Of a stretch of DNA of 64,000 nt, positions 1 through 9,217 are shown piece by piece. Position 1 is the first letter of the stretch, and each line of letters opens with the position of its first letter. A program made the translations under genes and the position numbers. Under the pieces are notes generated by a model. The model saw only the letters and a list, made by a program, of their open reading frames with translations, did not search any database and had not been told where the DNA came from. Source of the stretch: Brevundimonas bacteroides DSM 4726 (GTDB lineage Bacteria; Pseudomonadota; Alphaproteobacteria; Caulobacterales; Caulobacteraceae); assembly GCF_000701445.1 (NCBI RefSeq), contig NZ_JNIX01000008.1, positions 62,001 through 126,000 of the forward strand, written 5' to 3'.

Positions 1-2
1 AC

Positions 3-290
3 CTGCCGCCCGCCACGCCGCCGACGGGTGAGGAACCCAAAGAGCCGGTCTACATCACCATCCAGGAAACCGGCTCGATCTTCATCGCCGACCGCCAGAC
101 CACGATTGAGACCCTTTCGGCCGACGTCTGCACCGCCTTGGGCAACCCCACCGGCCGCGGATGCACCGAGGAGCGCGTCTTCGTCCGCGCCCAGCCGGAA
201 GTCCGCTACAATGCCTTCATGGAAGTCATGAACACCCTTCAGGAGAACGGTTTCTTCAAGGTCGGCCTGCTGAACGAAGACATCGAATAG
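3..290 (+). CDS. ExbD/TolR-family biopolymer transport protein, C-terminal part
   Basis: The frame is open at the left edge and ends with TAG at 288-290, giving about 95 C-terminal residues. The visible segment contains YITIQETGSIFIADRQ followed by a helix/strand pattern ending in a conserved-looking GFFKVGLLNED. This fits the periplasmic domain of ExbD/TolR proteins, which couple the proton motive force through ExbB/TolQ to TonB or TolA. The N-terminal transmembrane anchor and its catalytic Asp lie outside the window. A Cys pair (VCTAL and GRGCTEE) is present in this domain. A strong intrinsic terminator follows, so this is the end of its operon. The family is recognised from motif pattern; whether it is ExbD or TolR cannot be decided without the upstream genes. 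Confidence 0.72.
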   Translation: MPPATPPTGEEPKEPVYITIQETGSIFIADRQTTIETLSADVCTALGNPTGRGCTEERVFVRAQPEVRYNAFMEVMNTLQENGFFKVGLLNEDIE

Positions 291-313
291 GCTCCCCGCC
301 ACCTCGCAAAGAC

Positions 314-346
314 AAAGGCCGCGCCCCTCGGAACGCGGCCTTTTTT
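314..346 (+). terminator. Rho-independent terminator after the ExbD/TolR gene
   Basis: GGCCGCG at 317-323 pairs perfectly with CGCGGCC at 334-340 across a 10-base loop and is followed directly by six T residues. It lies 24 bases after the stop codon at 290 and insulates the convergent CsbD gene. Confidence 0.85.
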
Positions 347-366
347 CTTGATGGTGGCGACTGGGC

Positions 367-555
367 CTAGTGGCGCTTGTCGCCATCCCGAATGGCGTCT
401 TTGGCGCCGCCGACCGTGTTCTGGACCTTGCCTTCGACCTTGTCGGCGCGGCCTTCGGCCTTCAGCTTCTCGTCGCCGGTCAGCTTGCCGACGCCTTCCT
501 TGACGGACCCGCCCATCTGCTTGGCGGCGCCTTCGATACGGTCATGGTCAGCCAT
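367..555 (-). CDS. CsbD family general-stress protein
   Basis: A 62-residue hydrophilic protein starting MADHDRIEGAAKQMGG and containing the CsbD repeat pattern VKEGVGKLTGDEKLKAEG and KVEGKVQNTVGGAKD. CsbD proteins are small, highly charged, abundant stress-response proteins of unknown molecular function. The start at 555 is chosen because the family begins with M-x-x-D-x-x-x-G; a TTG eight codons upstream would add residues not typical of the family. The upstream region holds two GGAAC motifs on this strand (650-646 and 631-627) of the type used as -35 elements by alphaproteobacterial general-stress ECF sigma factors, but no convincing matching -10 was found. Monocistronic; convergent with the ExbD terminator. 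Confidence 0.88.
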   Translation of the reverse strand: MADHDRIEGAAKQMGGSVKEGVGKLTGDEKLKAEGRADKVEGKVQNTVGGAKDAIRDGDKRH

Positions 556-649
556 GATAATCTCCTGAAGCTCGCGCAATCCGGATGATCGCGCTTCGAC
601 AGAGACAGCGATCCTCAGGCCGTGCCGTTCCGTATGGTGACGCTCGTTC

Positions 650-1093
650 CTATCGCCTCAGCCAGGCCGAGACCGCCCAGGCATGGGCGTCATGGCGCAA
701 CTCCGCCAGCGCCGTGCAGGGGTGCAGCCAGACCAGCTCATGATCGGCCTCGACCTTCCGTGCTGGATCGATCCCGACCATTCGTGCGATCCACACCCCG
801 CCGACGTTGTTGACCGGCTCTCCGTCGGACTTGCGAAAATACTGCCCCGCTTCGATTAGCCGCTCGACCGGCTCGACCGTCATGCCGGTCTCTTCCAGAA
901 ACTCCCGGACCAGCGCCTGTGCCTCGGTCTCACCCGCATCGACCGCACCGCCGGGCAGATCGTAGTAGGGCTCATCGCGAGTCACGCGGACACAGGCGAG
1001 CTTCTCGTCATGGAACACCAGGCCGAACGCCGCCAGTCGGACCCTGTAGGCCAAGCCGGCCTCGGCGCGGCCGAACTGCAGCGCAGGCGTCAA
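650..1093 (-). CDS. NUDIX hydrolase
   Basis: A 147-residue protein with a complete NUDIX box at residues 49-71 (G49, E55, R63, E64, E67, E68, G70), the Mg2+ site used to hydrolyse nucleoside diphosphates linked to another moiety. Substrate cannot be predicted. It starts with TTG at 1093, overlapping the stop of the upstream REC-histidine kinase by four bases (TTGA), so it is probably translationally coupled as the last gene of the signalling operon running from 4126 down to 650. Coupling of a NUDIX enzyme to a two-component operon is unusual but may simply reflect gene order. Confidence 0.86.
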   Translation of the reverse strand: MTPALQFGRAEAGLAYRVRLAAFGLVFHDEKLACVRVTRDEPYYDLPGGAVDAGETEAQALVREFLEETGMTVEPVERLIEAGQYFRKSDGEPVNNVGGVWIARMVGIDPARKVEADHELVWLHPCTALAELRHDAHAWAVSAWLRR

Positions 1094-2133
1094 AGGTCGA
1101 AAGCCAGCCGCGCGCGCACGCCCTTGTGCGCCTGATCGAACTCGATGGCCGAGCGCAGACCCGACGCCATAGCCGTGATGATCTTGCCGCCCAGCCCCGT
1201 GCCCTTGGGCGTCCCCTCGCCCAGACCGGGTCCGTCGTCCTCGACCGTCAGGATGGCGCGACGGCCTTCAGCGTCGGGCTCCAGGATCACGCGGATCTCT
1301 CCGCCCTGCCCCGGCGCATAGGCGTATTTCACCGCGTTGGTGATCAGCTCGGTGACCACGACGCCAAGCGACACGGCCTGATCAGTCGAGACCCAGATCG
1401 GCTGGGCCTTCAGGTGGATCGTCGGAGCGCCGTCCGGGCCGACCGACTTACCCAATTCGCCGCACAGGCCTTCCAGATAGGCGTCCAGCTCCACTCGTTC
1501 CATGTCGCCCGACGTGTAAAGCCGCCGATGCACATGGGCCACGGCCTCGATTCGCGCCTGGGCCTCGCGCAGCGCAGCGCGAGCGCCCTCGTCCGACAGA
1601 TGCCGCTGCTGCAGCGACATGAAGCTGGACACCAGCTGCAGCGAGTTCCCCACGCGGTGATTGACCTCGCGCAGCATGGCCTCGGCGCGATCGCGGGCCA
1701 GACGCACCTGTTCCTGGGCCTCCTCGTTCTCGCGCTCAAGCCGGCGGCGCAGCAGGGCGTCCTCAAGCGCGGAACGCAGCAGCGCCGTGAAGTCCTCCGA
1801 AACATCCTTGATCACGTAGTCGGCGGCCCCGGCCCGGAGCGCGGCGACCGCGATCCGACCTTCCTGCGCGCCCGTGACATAGACCACCGGCGGCGGCGAC
1901 GGGCGGTCCAGGATGCACGGAAGTACGTCCAGCCCGTCGCGGCCAGGCATGTAGTGATCCAGCGCGATGATGTCGAAGACGGCCTCGCCGTTCAGTGCCG
2001 CCAGCCCCGCGTCGCCGTCGGGGGCTAGCGTAACCTCATAGCCGTGGCGGCCGAGCTCCTTCTGCACGAGCCGCGACAGGCCGCGGTCGTCGTCGATGTA
2101 GAGCAGCCGGATGGGCGGCCGGGCGTCGGTCAT
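1090..2133 (-). CDS. Hybrid response regulator-sensor histidine kinase (REC + HisKA_2/HATPase)
   Basis: A 347-residue cytoplasmic protein. An N-terminal receiver domain (about residues 8-125) has the acidic pocket D14/D15, phospho-acceptor D59 and Lys109. A C-terminal kinase follows: HisKA_2-type phosphorylation region with H159 in REVNHRVGNSLQL, and an ATPase N-box around TELITNAVKYAYAP, the arrangement of HWE/HisKA_2 kinases. There are no membrane segments or extra sensor domain, so its input is probably phosphorylation of its own receiver. It overlaps both neighbours by four bases (ATGA upstream, TTGA downstream), so all members are likely made from one mRNA. Such REC-first kinases often act as intermediates in phosphorelays; the partner here is presumably the CHASE3 kinase two genes upstream. 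Confidence 0.88.
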   Translation of the reverse strand: MTDARPPIRLLYIDDDRGLSRLVQKELGRHGYEVTLAPDGDAGLAALNGEAVFDIIALDHYMPGRDGLDVLPCILDRPSPPPVVYVTGAQEGRIAVAALRAGAADYVIKDVSEDFTALLRSALEDALLRRRLERENEEAQEQVRLARDRAEAMLREVNHRVGNSLQLVSSFMSLQQRHLSDEGARAALREAQARIEAVAHVHRRLYTSGDMERVELDAYLEGLCGELGKSVGPDGAPTIHLKAQPIWVSTDQAVSLGVVVTELITNAVKYAYAPGQGGEIRVILEPDAEGRRAILTVEDDGPGLGEGTPKGTGLGGKIITAMASGLRSAIEFDQAHKGVRARLAFDL

Positions 2134-2555
2134 TCGATGTGCGGCGCCTGCATCACCGACAGGAACAGGCCCAGCTGGCGGATGGCGGCGGCGAAGCTTT
2201 CGTAGTCCACCGGCTTGGTGATGTAGACGTTGCAGCCCAGGTCATAGCAGCGCTGGATCTCGGTCTTGTCGTCGGTGGTGGTCAGCACCACCACCGGGGC
2301 GCGCTTCAGCCTCTCGTCGCGCTTCACCTCGGCCAGGATGTCGGTGCCCTGCATGTCAGGCAGGTTCAGATCCAGCAGGATCAGCAGCGGCCCGTTCGCC
2401 AGCACTTCCGCGGAGAACAGATAGTCCAGCGCCGGCTGGCCTGCGTCGAAGTGGACGATCTCGTTGGAGATATTGGCTCGGCGGATGTTCTTCTCGATCA
2501 GCTTGGCGTGACCGTGGTCGTCTTCGACCATGAGGATTTTGACGGGTGTGCTCAC
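2130..2555 (-). CDS. Single-domain response regulator (CheY/Rcp1-like)
   Basis: A 141-residue stand-alone receiver domain. Visible residues are E11/D12/D13 of the acidic pocket, phospho-acceptor D62 in LLDLNLPDMQG, T93 and K114 (ITKP). There is no output domain, so it acts by protein contact or phosphotransfer. It resembles the Rcp1-type regulators that accompany phytochrome-like histidine kinases. Start and stop overlap the adjacent kinase genes by four bases each, placing it between the CHASE3 kinase (upstream) and the REC-kinase hybrid (downstream). A phosphorelay from the membrane kinase through this protein to the hybrid is the natural inference from the order, but direction is not shown by sequence. 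Confidence 0.9.
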   Translation of the reverse strand: MSTPVKILMVEDDHGHAKLIEKNIRRANISNEIVHFDAGQPALDYLFSAEVLANGPLLILLDLNLPDMQGTDILAEVKRDERLKRAPVVVLTTTDDKTEIQRCYDLGCNVYITKPVDYESFAAAIRQLGLFLSVMQAPHIE

Positions 2556-4126
2556 AGGGTTTCTCCGACCTCGTCGAGGATCAGGCGTTTGGGAAATTTC
2601 AGGCGGAAAGTCGAGCCTTCGCCCAGCGTGGACTCGACGGTGATCTCGCCGCCCAGACGCCGAACGCTGTTCCTCACGAAGGCCAGCCCCAGCCCCTCGC
2701 CCGGCCGGTCCTGCCGGCCCGAGCGACGGAACAGCTCGAAGATGCGCTCGTGGTCCCTCTCGGAAATGCCGCGGCCGTTGTCGGCGACCTCATATTCGAC
2801 CCAGCCGCCCGGCACGTCGCGGCCCCGCACCTCGATCCGGCCGGGCCGCTTCGGATCGAGATACTTCACGGCGTTGTCGATCAGGTTGCCCATGATCTGC
2901 TCGATCGACAGCCGGTCGTTCTCCATCTCGGGCAGGTCGCCGATCGCGATCTCGGCATCCGCCTGATCCAGCTGATGAGACACGCTTTCGGCGATTCGAC
3001 GGACCATCTTGGTGACGTCCAGCATCTCCGGGACCAGATTGCGGCGACCTTCGCGCGACAGTTTGAGGATGGCGTTGATCAGCCGATCCATCTTCTCGGT
3101 TGAGGCGCGGATGAAGCCGATGGCCTCGGGGATGTCCTCGCGGATCGCGGTAACGACGGCGGGATCGACCGCCCGCTCCACCTCGGCGTTGGACAGCGCG
3201 CCCTCCAGCGTGCGCCCGGCCTGATCCAGTTCCGCCGTGTAGCCCATGACGTTGACCAGCGGCGAGCGCAGGTCGTGGCTGACGATGTAGGCGAACCGCT
3301 GAACCTCCTCATTCGCCCGCGTCAGGGCGGCGGTGCGGTTGCGGATGGTCTCTTCCAGCCCGGCGTTGACGCGGTCCAGTTCGGCCTGCTTGGCCTGCAC
3401 CTCGTCGAGGTAGCGCCGGACAAGCAGGAAGACGATCCCGGCCAGCACCAGGATGAGCAACCCCGCCAGGGTGTTGACGACGCTGGTGAAGGCGGCCGAG
3501 CCTTCCGAGCGTGCAGTCGCTTCGGCCACCTCGCCGCCGATTCTCTGGTCGACGTCGCCGAGCGCTGCATCCAGTTCACGCATCAACCGTTGGCCTTCGC
3601 CGCTGCGTACGGCCGCGATTGCCTCCAGCGCCCGGCCCTGACGATAGAGATCCAGCGTCTGGTCCATTTCCAGGATCTTGTCGCGCGACAGCCGCGTCAC
3701 GATCTCGGCGTCCCCCTCACCCTCGCTGTCCGTGCCGATGCGGGTCCGGAACTGTTGCAGTAGGGTGTCCTGCGCGGCGATCGCGGCGCGGTAGCTGAGC
3801 AGGAAATCCGATTGACCGGTCAACAGATAGCCCCGGTGCGCCGTCTCCGCGTCCTTGAGGTTCAGCAGCAGCACGCGGCCGGAGCGGCGCGCCTGCCATT
3901 GCGCGTCCACGGTCTCGTTGAACTGCGCAGTCCGCTGGACAAGCACGAAGGTGCTGAGATTGGCGACCAGCAGCGCGCCAAGCGCCACCGCCAGCGCCAG
4001 CACAATCGAACGGCCAAGCGTGCGCTCGCGGGCGAACCGGTTCAGCTGGTTGAGGACATCACGGATCGCGTCGCGCATTGGACGGCGTGATTGAACGGTC
4101 GCCCGGCGCGTGTCCAGCTTGGCCAT
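2552..4126 (-). CDS. CHASE3-domain sensor histidine kinase
   Basis: A 524-residue inner-membrane kinase. Transmembrane segments lie at about residues 40-63 and 216-238 and flank a periplasmic CHASE3 sensor containing the typical GYLLTGQSDFL element. A coiled-coil linker (about 240-275) leads to HisKA with H284 in IVSHDLRSPLVN, then a HATPase domain with N box NLIDNAVKYL and glycine-rich NGRGI and GEGLGLAFV motifs. It is the first gene of the signalling operon and its start at 4126 faces away from the membrane protein gene at 4193. The ligand of CHASE3 domains is generally unknown. Confidence 0.9.
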   Translation of the reverse strand: MAKLDTRRATVQSRRPMRDAIRDVLNQLNRFARERTLGRSIVLALAVALGALLVANLSTFVLVQRTAQFNETVDAQWQARRSGRVLLLNLKDAETAHRGYLLTGQSDFLLSYRAAIAAQDTLLQQFRTRIGTDSEGEGDAEIVTRLSRDKILEMDQTLDLYRQGRALEAIAAVRSGEGQRLMRELDAALGDVDQRIGGEVAEATARSEGSAAFTSVVNTLAGLLILVLAGIVFLLVRRYLDEVQAKQAELDRVNAGLEETIRNRTAALTRANEEVQRFAYIVSHDLRSPLVNVMGYTAELDQAGRTLEGALSNAEVERAVDPAVVTAIREDIPEAIGFIRASTEKMDRLINAILKLSREGRRNLVPEMLDVTKMVRRIAESVSHQLDQADAEIAIGDLPEMENDRLSIEQIMGNLIDNAVKYLDPKRPGRIEVRGRDVPGGWVEYEVADNGRGISERDHERIFELFRRSGRQDRPGEGLGLAFVRNSVRRLGGEITVESTLGEGSTFRLKFPKRLILDEVGETL

Positions 4127-4192
4127 AAACGGCGCAACCTGTGCAGGGTGAAGGCATTCAGTTAATCAGCTGTGCCGTTTCGGGAGGCGTCG

Positions 4193-4897
4193 ATGGTCGG
4201 GTGGTGGTGGATCGTGCCGGCGGCGGTCGCTGTGCTGGGGGCCATCTGGGTCCTGCTCGCCCTGATCGGCCTGTTCCGGGGGCGTATTCTCAGAGGCATC
4301 TTCGGCGGCCTGGCCGGTGCGGGATTGCTGGCTGTCGCCTCGATCGCGGGGCTGCTGGGCCAGAACGCGCAGACCTATGCGCGCCTGACCTATGAACGGC
4401 CGGTCGCGACACTGTCGTCGCGGCAGCTGGCCCCGCAGTATTTCGAGGTCACGGTGGTCCAGCCGGCCCTCGGAGACCAGCCGGACCGCACGGCAGTCTA
4501 TCCCGTGCACGGCGACGAATGGCGCGTGGAGGCCCAGGTACTGCGCTGGAAGCCGTGGGCCAATGTGCTGGGGCTGGACGCGCAGTACCGGCTGGACCGT
4601 CTGTCCGGCCGCTATCAGAACATCGAGCAGGAACGCAGCGGCGCCCGGAGCGTCCATGCCCTGTCCAGCGACGCCGATCCCGACGGCCTGCCTTGGTCGC
4701 TGTCGCTCTGGGAGACCGCGCGCAAGTATCGGCGATACGTCGACGCGGTCGATACGCTGTATGGCTCCGGAGCCTATATGCCGATGCGAGACGGCGCGAC
4801 CTACGAGGTCTGGATCACGCAGTCGGGCCTGGTCGCCCGCCCGACCAACGCAGCCGCGCGCGAGGCGTCGTCGGGCGGCTGGATCGTCGCCAACTGA
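4193..4897 (+). CDS. Uncharacterised membrane-anchored protein
   Basis: A 234-residue protein with two N-terminal hydrophobic segments (about residues 3-28 and 34-55, the second ending in LLAVASIAGLLG) and a soluble C-terminal domain of about 170 residues rich in aromatic residues, with VYPVHGDEWRVEAQ and LSLWETARKYRRYVDAVDT. I do not recognise a characterised family. The ATG at 4193 is preferred over an in-frame GTG at 4172 because GGGAGG lies at 4182-4187, five bases upstream of the ATG. It is divergent from the CHASE3 kinase operon and followed by panD, separated by about 110 bases. Confidence 0.7.
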   Translation: MVGWWWIVPAAVAVLGAIWVLLALIGLFRGRILRGIFGGLAGAGLLAVASIAGLLGQNAQTYARLTYERPVATLSSRQLAPQYFEVTVVQPALGDQPDRTAVYPVHGDEWRVEAQVLRWKPWANVLGLDAQYRLDRLSGRYQNIEQERSGARSVHALSSDADPDGLPWSLSLWETARKYRRYVDAVDTLYGSGAYMPMRDGATYEVWITQSGLVARPTNAAAREASSGGWIVAN

Positions 4898-5009
4898 CCG
4901 CCTCTGACGCGGTGCAGCATCGCGATTGATGGCGGGACCGGAAATCCCTATATCCGCCGTCTGCGAGCGGGGGCCGATCGCCCCGCGTCACGACTGGACC
5001 GCACTCCCC

Positions 5010-5366
5010 ATGCTGGTCACGATGATGAAGGCCAAGCTGCACCGCGCCACGGTGACCCAGGCCGACCTGGACTATGAAGGCTCCATCGCCATCGACGGCG
5101 ATCTGCTGGATGCCGCCGGCATCTATCCGCATGAGCAGGTCGATGTGTTGAACATCACCAACGGCGCGCGCTTCACCACCTACGCCATCGAGGCGCCGCG
5201 TGGCTCCAGGGTGATCGGCGTCAACGGCGCGGCGGCGCGCCTGGTGCAGAAGAACGACAAGGTGATCGTGGTCACCTATGGACAGCTGCCGGCGGAAGAA
5301 GCCCGTCAGTGGTCGCCGACTGTCGTGCTGCTGGACGACGGCAACCGCATCAAGCAGGCGGCCTAG
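5010..5366 (+). CDS. panD: Aspartate 1-decarboxylase
   Basis: A 118-residue pyruvoyl enzyme precursor that converts L-aspartate to beta-alanine for pantothenate and CoA synthesis in the cytosol. The self-cleavage site is clear: Y22-E23-G24-S25 in [10 protein letters not shown], where Ser25 becomes the pyruvoyl group. Other family landmarks are [35 protein letters not shown] and EEARQW. The ATG at 5010 ([13 protein letters not shown]) gives the family's normal length; a longer in-frame extension to 4926 has no family counterpart. Its 3' end overlaps the convergent aminotransferase gene by four bases. Confidence 0.96.
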   Translation: MLVTMMKAKLHRATVTQADLDYEGSIAIDGDLLDAAGIYPHEQVDVLNITNGARFTTYAIEAPRGSRVIGVNGAAARLVQKNDKVIVVTYGQLPAEEARQWSPTVVLLDDGNRIKQAA

Positions 5367-6148
5367 ATCGGCTGAAGCGGCGCCGAGGCCCAGGCGGCGC
5401 GGAGGCGGTTGAGCCGGGCTTCATCGACATTGAACGCGACATCACCGATCGCCGTGACCGCGCAGGCGGGCGTGGCGCTGTTGCAGATGAAAGCGCCGTC
5501 GAAGGCGGACAGGTCACTGATGCGGATGGGCCGGGTCTCCGCCTTCATCCCTTGGCCGGTCAGCCCCTGCGCGATCAGGGCCTGAGCGACCCCGGCCAGC
5601 ATGGGCGCCTGCGGCCACACGACCGTGCCGCCGGACAGAAGGCCGATGTTCCAGAGGCTGCCTTCCGAAATGAGGCCGTCGCCGTTGACATATAGCGCAT
5701 CGTCGAACCCGGCCTTGCGCGCTGTGCGTCGGGCATGAATCGCTTCGATGGTGGCCGTATGCTTGTGCTCGGGAAGCAGGCGAGCATGGGTCTGGGGCCG
5801 CAGCCGCATGGCGCTCGCCAGCGGCGGCGGGGGCGGACTGACGGTTGTCAGTACGCGAGGCCGCACGACCACATCCGGCGTCCTCGCCCAGATGTCTGGG
5901 GAAAAAAGGCCGATCCTGAGCCAGGCGTCGGTCTGATCGCCGAGCGCTGTGCGCATGAAGCCGCGAACATCATCCTCGGGGAGGAGGTCACCGAAAAGAG
6001 CGCTTGCTGATGCGTCCAGCCGGGCAAGGTGCAGGTCCAGCCCGCGCACGCCGCCAGCCTCCACGCGGAAAGAGGTGTAGGCCCCGTAGTTCGTCGTGGC
6101 GAAGTAGGTGAGGTCATCGACCGTCGGCGCAAGACCATTGATCAGCAT
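5363..6148 (-). CDS. Class IV PLP-dependent aminotransferase family protein
   Basis: A 261-residue protein of the branched-chain/D-amino-acid aminotransferase and aminodeoxychorismate lyase fold (fold type IV). Supporting motifs are [13 protein letters not shown] with likely Schiff-base Lys129, [22 protein letters not shown] and the C-terminal [11 protein letters not shown], equivalent to the phosphate-binding region. The specific substrate is not predictable. The ATG at 6148 (MLINGLAP) is chosen; the open frame upstream runs into a REP-like repeat and is not coding-like. Convergent with panD with a 4-base overlap of stop codons. Confidence 0.82.
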   Translation of the reverse strand: MLINGLAPTVDDLTYFATTNYGAYTSFRVEAGGVRGLDLHLARLDASASALFGDLLPEDDVRGFMRTALGDQTDAWLRIGLFSPDIWARTPDVVVRPRVLTTVSPPPPPLASAMRLRPQTHARLLPEHKHTATIEAIHARRTARKAGFDDALYVNGDGLISEGSLWNIGLLSGGTVVWPQAPMLAGVAQALIAQGLTGQGMKAETRPIRISDLSAFDGAFICNSATPACAVTAIGDVAFNVDEARLNRLRAAWASAPLQPI

Positions 6149-6320
6149 GACCCCTCTCCCGAGGAGAGAGGGTTTGAGGCTCGCAGAACGCAGCGATGCG
6201 CCAGCCGAAAGGATGAGGGCGTACGGTGCGATCCGGTGAGGGCAGAACCCCTCACCCTTTCGCGTTTCCAATCGCTGCGCTCTTGGACGCTCAAGCCTTC
6301 TCCCTCTGGGAGAGAGTCAC
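6149..6320. repeat. REP-like imperfect inverted repeat between gyrA and the aminotransferase gene
   Basis: The gap is filled by two facing halves. The left half begins with a CCCTCTCCC/GGAGAGAGGG hairpin and contains TTTGAGGCTCGCAGAACGC; the right half contains ATCGCTGCGCTCTTGGACGC, CTCAAGCC and ends with CTCCCTCTGGGAGAGAG. TGAGGGC and CCCTCACC sit in the middle. The layout (end hairpin, spacer, GATGAGG/CCTCA core, end hairpin) parallels the element at 36380-36550 although the bases differ. The right end overlaps the gyrA stop codon at 6317-6319. It could act as a bidirectional terminator or mRNA-stabilising structure. Confidence 0.7.
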
Positions 6321-9085
6321 TCGCTATCGCCCTCATCGTCGCCGCCGCTGTCCGCCAGGCGCTCGACCGAGACGACCTTCTCGCCCTCGGCGGTGCGGAA
6401 CACCGTCACCCCCTGCGATGCGCGACCGACGATGCGGATCTGGGCCACCGGCGTGCGGATCATCTGACCGCCGGAGGTGACCATCAGCAGGTCGTCGCCT
6501 TCCTCGACCGGGAAGGCCGCCGCGAGCCGGTTGCCCGCGCGACCGCCCAGGCCGTGAGCCGTCAGCCCCTGCCCGCCCCGGCCGGTGCGCCGGTATTCGT
6601 AAGCGGACGACCGCTTGCCGAAGCCGGTCTCGGTGACCGTCAGGATGAACTGCTCGGCCGCGCCCAGTTCGGCGATGCGTTCGACCGACAGGGCGGCGTC
6701 GCCTGAGCCCTCGGCCTCGTCGTCGACCTCGACGGCGGGCGTCTCGTCCTCGCCCTCGCCGGCGGCGCGCCGCATGGCGTTGGCGTGCTTGACGTAGGCG
6801 GCGCGCTCATCTGGGGTCGCATCCACGCGGCCGAGAATGGCCATGGAGATGACCTCATCGCCATCCTGCAGGCGAACGCCCCGCACGCCGGTCGAGTCCC
6901 GCCCCTTGAACACGCGCACGTCGTCGGCCTTGAACCGGATGGCGCGACCGAGCGCGGTCGTCAGCAGGACATCGTCCTCGGCGGTGCACAGCGCCACGCC
7001 CACCATGTGGTCGCCGTCCTCCAGCTTCATGGCGATCTTGCCGGCCCGGTTGACCGTGGCGAAGTCGCTCAGCTTGTTCCGGCGCACGTCGCCCGAGCGC
7101 GTGGCGAACATGATGTCGTAGTCGCCCCAGGTCGCCTCGTCCTCCGGCAGGGGCAGGACGTTCATGATCGAGTCGCCCGGCTCGATCGGCAGCAGGTTGA
7201 CGAACGCCTTGCCGCGGGAGTTGGGGGCGCCCAGCGGCAGCCTCCAGACCTTGAGCTTGTAGGCCTTGCCGTTGGTGGCGAAGAACAGCACCGGCGTGTG
7301 GGTCGAGGCCGAGAACACGCCGACGACGGCGTCCTCGTCCTTCATGGACATGCCCGACTTGCCCTTGCCGCCGCGATGCTGGCTGCGATACGCCGAGAGG
7401 GCGACCCGCTTGACGTAGCCGCCGTGGGTCACGGTCACGACCATGTCCTCGCGCGGGATCAGGTCCTCGTCTTCCAGCTCGAAGTCGCCCTCGCCGATGA
7501 CGGTGCGGCGCGGCACGGCGAACTGCTCCTTCACCAGCAGCAGGTCCTCGCGGATGATGGCGAGGATGTTCTTGCGGTCCGACAGGATCGTCAGGTGGCC
7601 CTGGATGGTGTCGGCCAGACCCCGCGCCTCGCCGAAGATGTCGTCGCGGCCCAGACCCGTCAGGCGGGACAGGGTCAACGCCAGGATGCCGCGCGCCTGT
7701 TCGTCGGTCAGGCGGATCTTGTCGCCCTCGACCAGGGCCGTGCGCGGATCGGCGATCAGTTCGATCAGGGCCATCATGTCGCCCACGGGCCAGGCCTTGG
7801 CGATCAGGCGTTCGCGCGCCTCGGTCGGATCGGCCGAGGAGCGGATGATCTGGATGACCTCGTCGATGTTGGCGACGGCGACGGCCAGACCGACCAGGAT
7901 GTGGCCCCGGTCGCGCGCCTTGGCGAGTTCGAACTTGGTCCGGCGGACCACGACCTCCTCGCGGAACTCCAGGAAGAGCTCCAGCAGCTTGCGCAAGCCC
8001 ATCTGCTCGGGTCGACCGTGGTTGAGCGCCAACATATTGACGCCGAACGACGACTGCATGGCAGAAAAGCGCCACAGCTGGTTCAGCACGACATCGCCGG
8101 ACGCATCGCGCTTCAGCTCGATGACCAGGCGCATGCCCTGGCGGTCGGACTCGTCGCGGACGTCGGAGATGCCCTCGATGCGCTTCTCGCGCACCATCTC
8201 GGCGATGCGTTCCTGAAGCGTCTTCTTGTTCACCTGATAGGGCAGCTCGGTGACGATGATCGCCTCGCGGTCCTTGCGGATCGTCTCGATGGTGGCGACG
8301 CCGCGCACCATGACCGAGCCGCGACCGTCGCGCAGCGCATTCCTCGCGCCGGTGCGGCCCAGAATCTCGCCGCCGGTGGGGAAGTCCGGACCGGGCACGA
8401 GGTCCAGCAGGGCGTCGTCCGACACCTCGGGATCGTCCAGCAGGGCCACGGCCGCGTCGATCACCTCGCCCAGATTGTGCGGTGGGATGTTGGTGGCCAT
8501 GCCCACGGCGATACCGCCCGCGCCGTTGACCAGCAGGTTCGGAATGCGGCTGGGCAGGACCACCGGCTCCAGCCGGGCGCCGTCGTAGTTCTCCTGGAAG
8601 TCGACGGTGTCCTTGTCGATGTCGGCGATCAGGGCCTCGGCGGCCTTGGTCATGCGGCTTTCGGTGTAGCGCATGGCGGCGGGCGGATCGCCGTCGACCG
8701 AGCCGAAGTTGCCCTGGCCGTCGACCAGCAGCAGGCCCATCGAAAACGGCTGGGCCATGCGCACCATGGCGTCATAGATCGCCCCGTCGCCGTGCGGGTG
8801 ATAGCGGCCCATGACGTCGCCGACGATGTTGGCCGACTTCACATACTTGCGGTCCGAGGTCCGTCCTTCCTCGTGCATCGCATAGATGATGCGGCGGTGG
8901 ACGGGTTTCAGGCCGTCGCGCGCGTCCGGCAAGGCGCGGCTGACGATCACGCTCATGGCGTAATCGAGGTACGAACGTTTCAGCTCGTCCTCGATGGTGA
9001 TGATGGCGATGTCGCCCGAATCAGAGGGGCCAGCCCCACCTCCGCTGGCAGGCGGAAGGGCGTCGTCGATAGGTTCGTCGGTCAA
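6317..9085 (-). CDS. gyrA: DNA gyrase subunit A
   Basis: A 922-residue subunit of DNA gyrase, which introduces negative supercoils. Landmarks are [19 protein letters not shown], the active-site Tyr140 (AAMRYTES), and the GyrA box [10 protein letters not shown] followed by a C-terminal beta-pinwheel domain. An acidic, low-complexity insert near [17 protein letters not shown] interrupts the C-terminal domain. In the quinolone-resistance region the sequence is [17 protein letters not shown], so the position equivalent to E. coli Ser83 is Gly101, while the Asp87 equivalent is kept (Asp105). Divergent from sodC. The 3' end abuts a REP-like repeat. Confidence 0.98.
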   Translation of the reverse strand: MTDEPIDDALPPASGGGAGPSDSGDIAIITIEDELKRSYLDYAMSVIVSRALPDARDGLKPVHRRIIYAMHEEGRTSDRKYVKSANIVGDVMGRYHPHGDGAIYDAMVRMAQPFSMGLLLVDGQGNFGSVDGDPPAAMRYTESRMTKAAEALIADIDKDTVDFQENYDGARLEPVVLPSRIPNLLVNGAGGIAVGMATNIPPHNLGEVIDAAVALLDDPEVSDDALLDLVPGPDFPTGGEILGRTGARNALRDGRGSVMVRGVATIETIRKDREAIIVTELPYQVNKKTLQERIAEMVREKRIEGISDVRDESDRQGMRLVIELKRDASGDVVLNQLWRFSAMQSSFGVNMLALNHGRPEQMGLRKLLELFLEFREEVVVRRTKFELAKARDRGHILVGLAVAVANIDEVIQIIRSSADPTEARERLIAKAWPVGDMMALIELIADPRTALVEGDKIRLTDEQARGILALTLSRLTGLGRDDIFGEARGLADTIQGHLTILSDRKNILAIIREDLLLVKEQFAVPRRTVIGEGDFELEDEDLIPREDMVVTVTHGGYVKRVALSAYRSQHRGGKGKSGMSMKDEDAVVGVFSASTHTPVLFFATNGKAYKLKVWRLPLGAPNSRGKAFVNLLPIEPGDSIMNVLPLPEDEATWGDYDIMFATRSGDVRRNKLSDFATVNRAGKIAMKLEDGDHMVGVALCTAEDDVLLTTALGRAIRFKADDVRVFKGRDSTGVRGVRLQDGDEVISMAILGRVDATPDERAAYVKHANAMRRAAGEGEDETPAVEVDDEAEGSGDAALSVERIAELGAAEQFILTVTETGFGKRSSAYEYRRTGRGGQGLTAHGLGGRAGNRLAAAFPVEEGDDLLMVTSGGQMIRTPVAQIRIVGRASQGVTVFRTAEGEKVVSVERLADSGGDDEGDSE

Positions 9086-9217
9086 GGAAATCGGGGCTCA
9101 GACAGCCGGAATCGGAACGTGATCCTCTGTCGCGTTTTCTAGCATCCAGGGGGCTGTTAGGCAAAGTTTCGACGCCGTTTTCCCCCGCCTTCGGACCCGC
9201 CGCACAAGGACGAAATC

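Noticed and set aside
919..2028. Plus-strand open frame of 369 codons
   Set aside because: It is antisense to the NUDIX and REC-kinase genes and its product is Arg/His-rich without any domain.
6785..9142. A 785-codon plus-strand open frame
   Set aside because: Antisense to gyrA; composition is typical of a shadow frame and no motif is visible.
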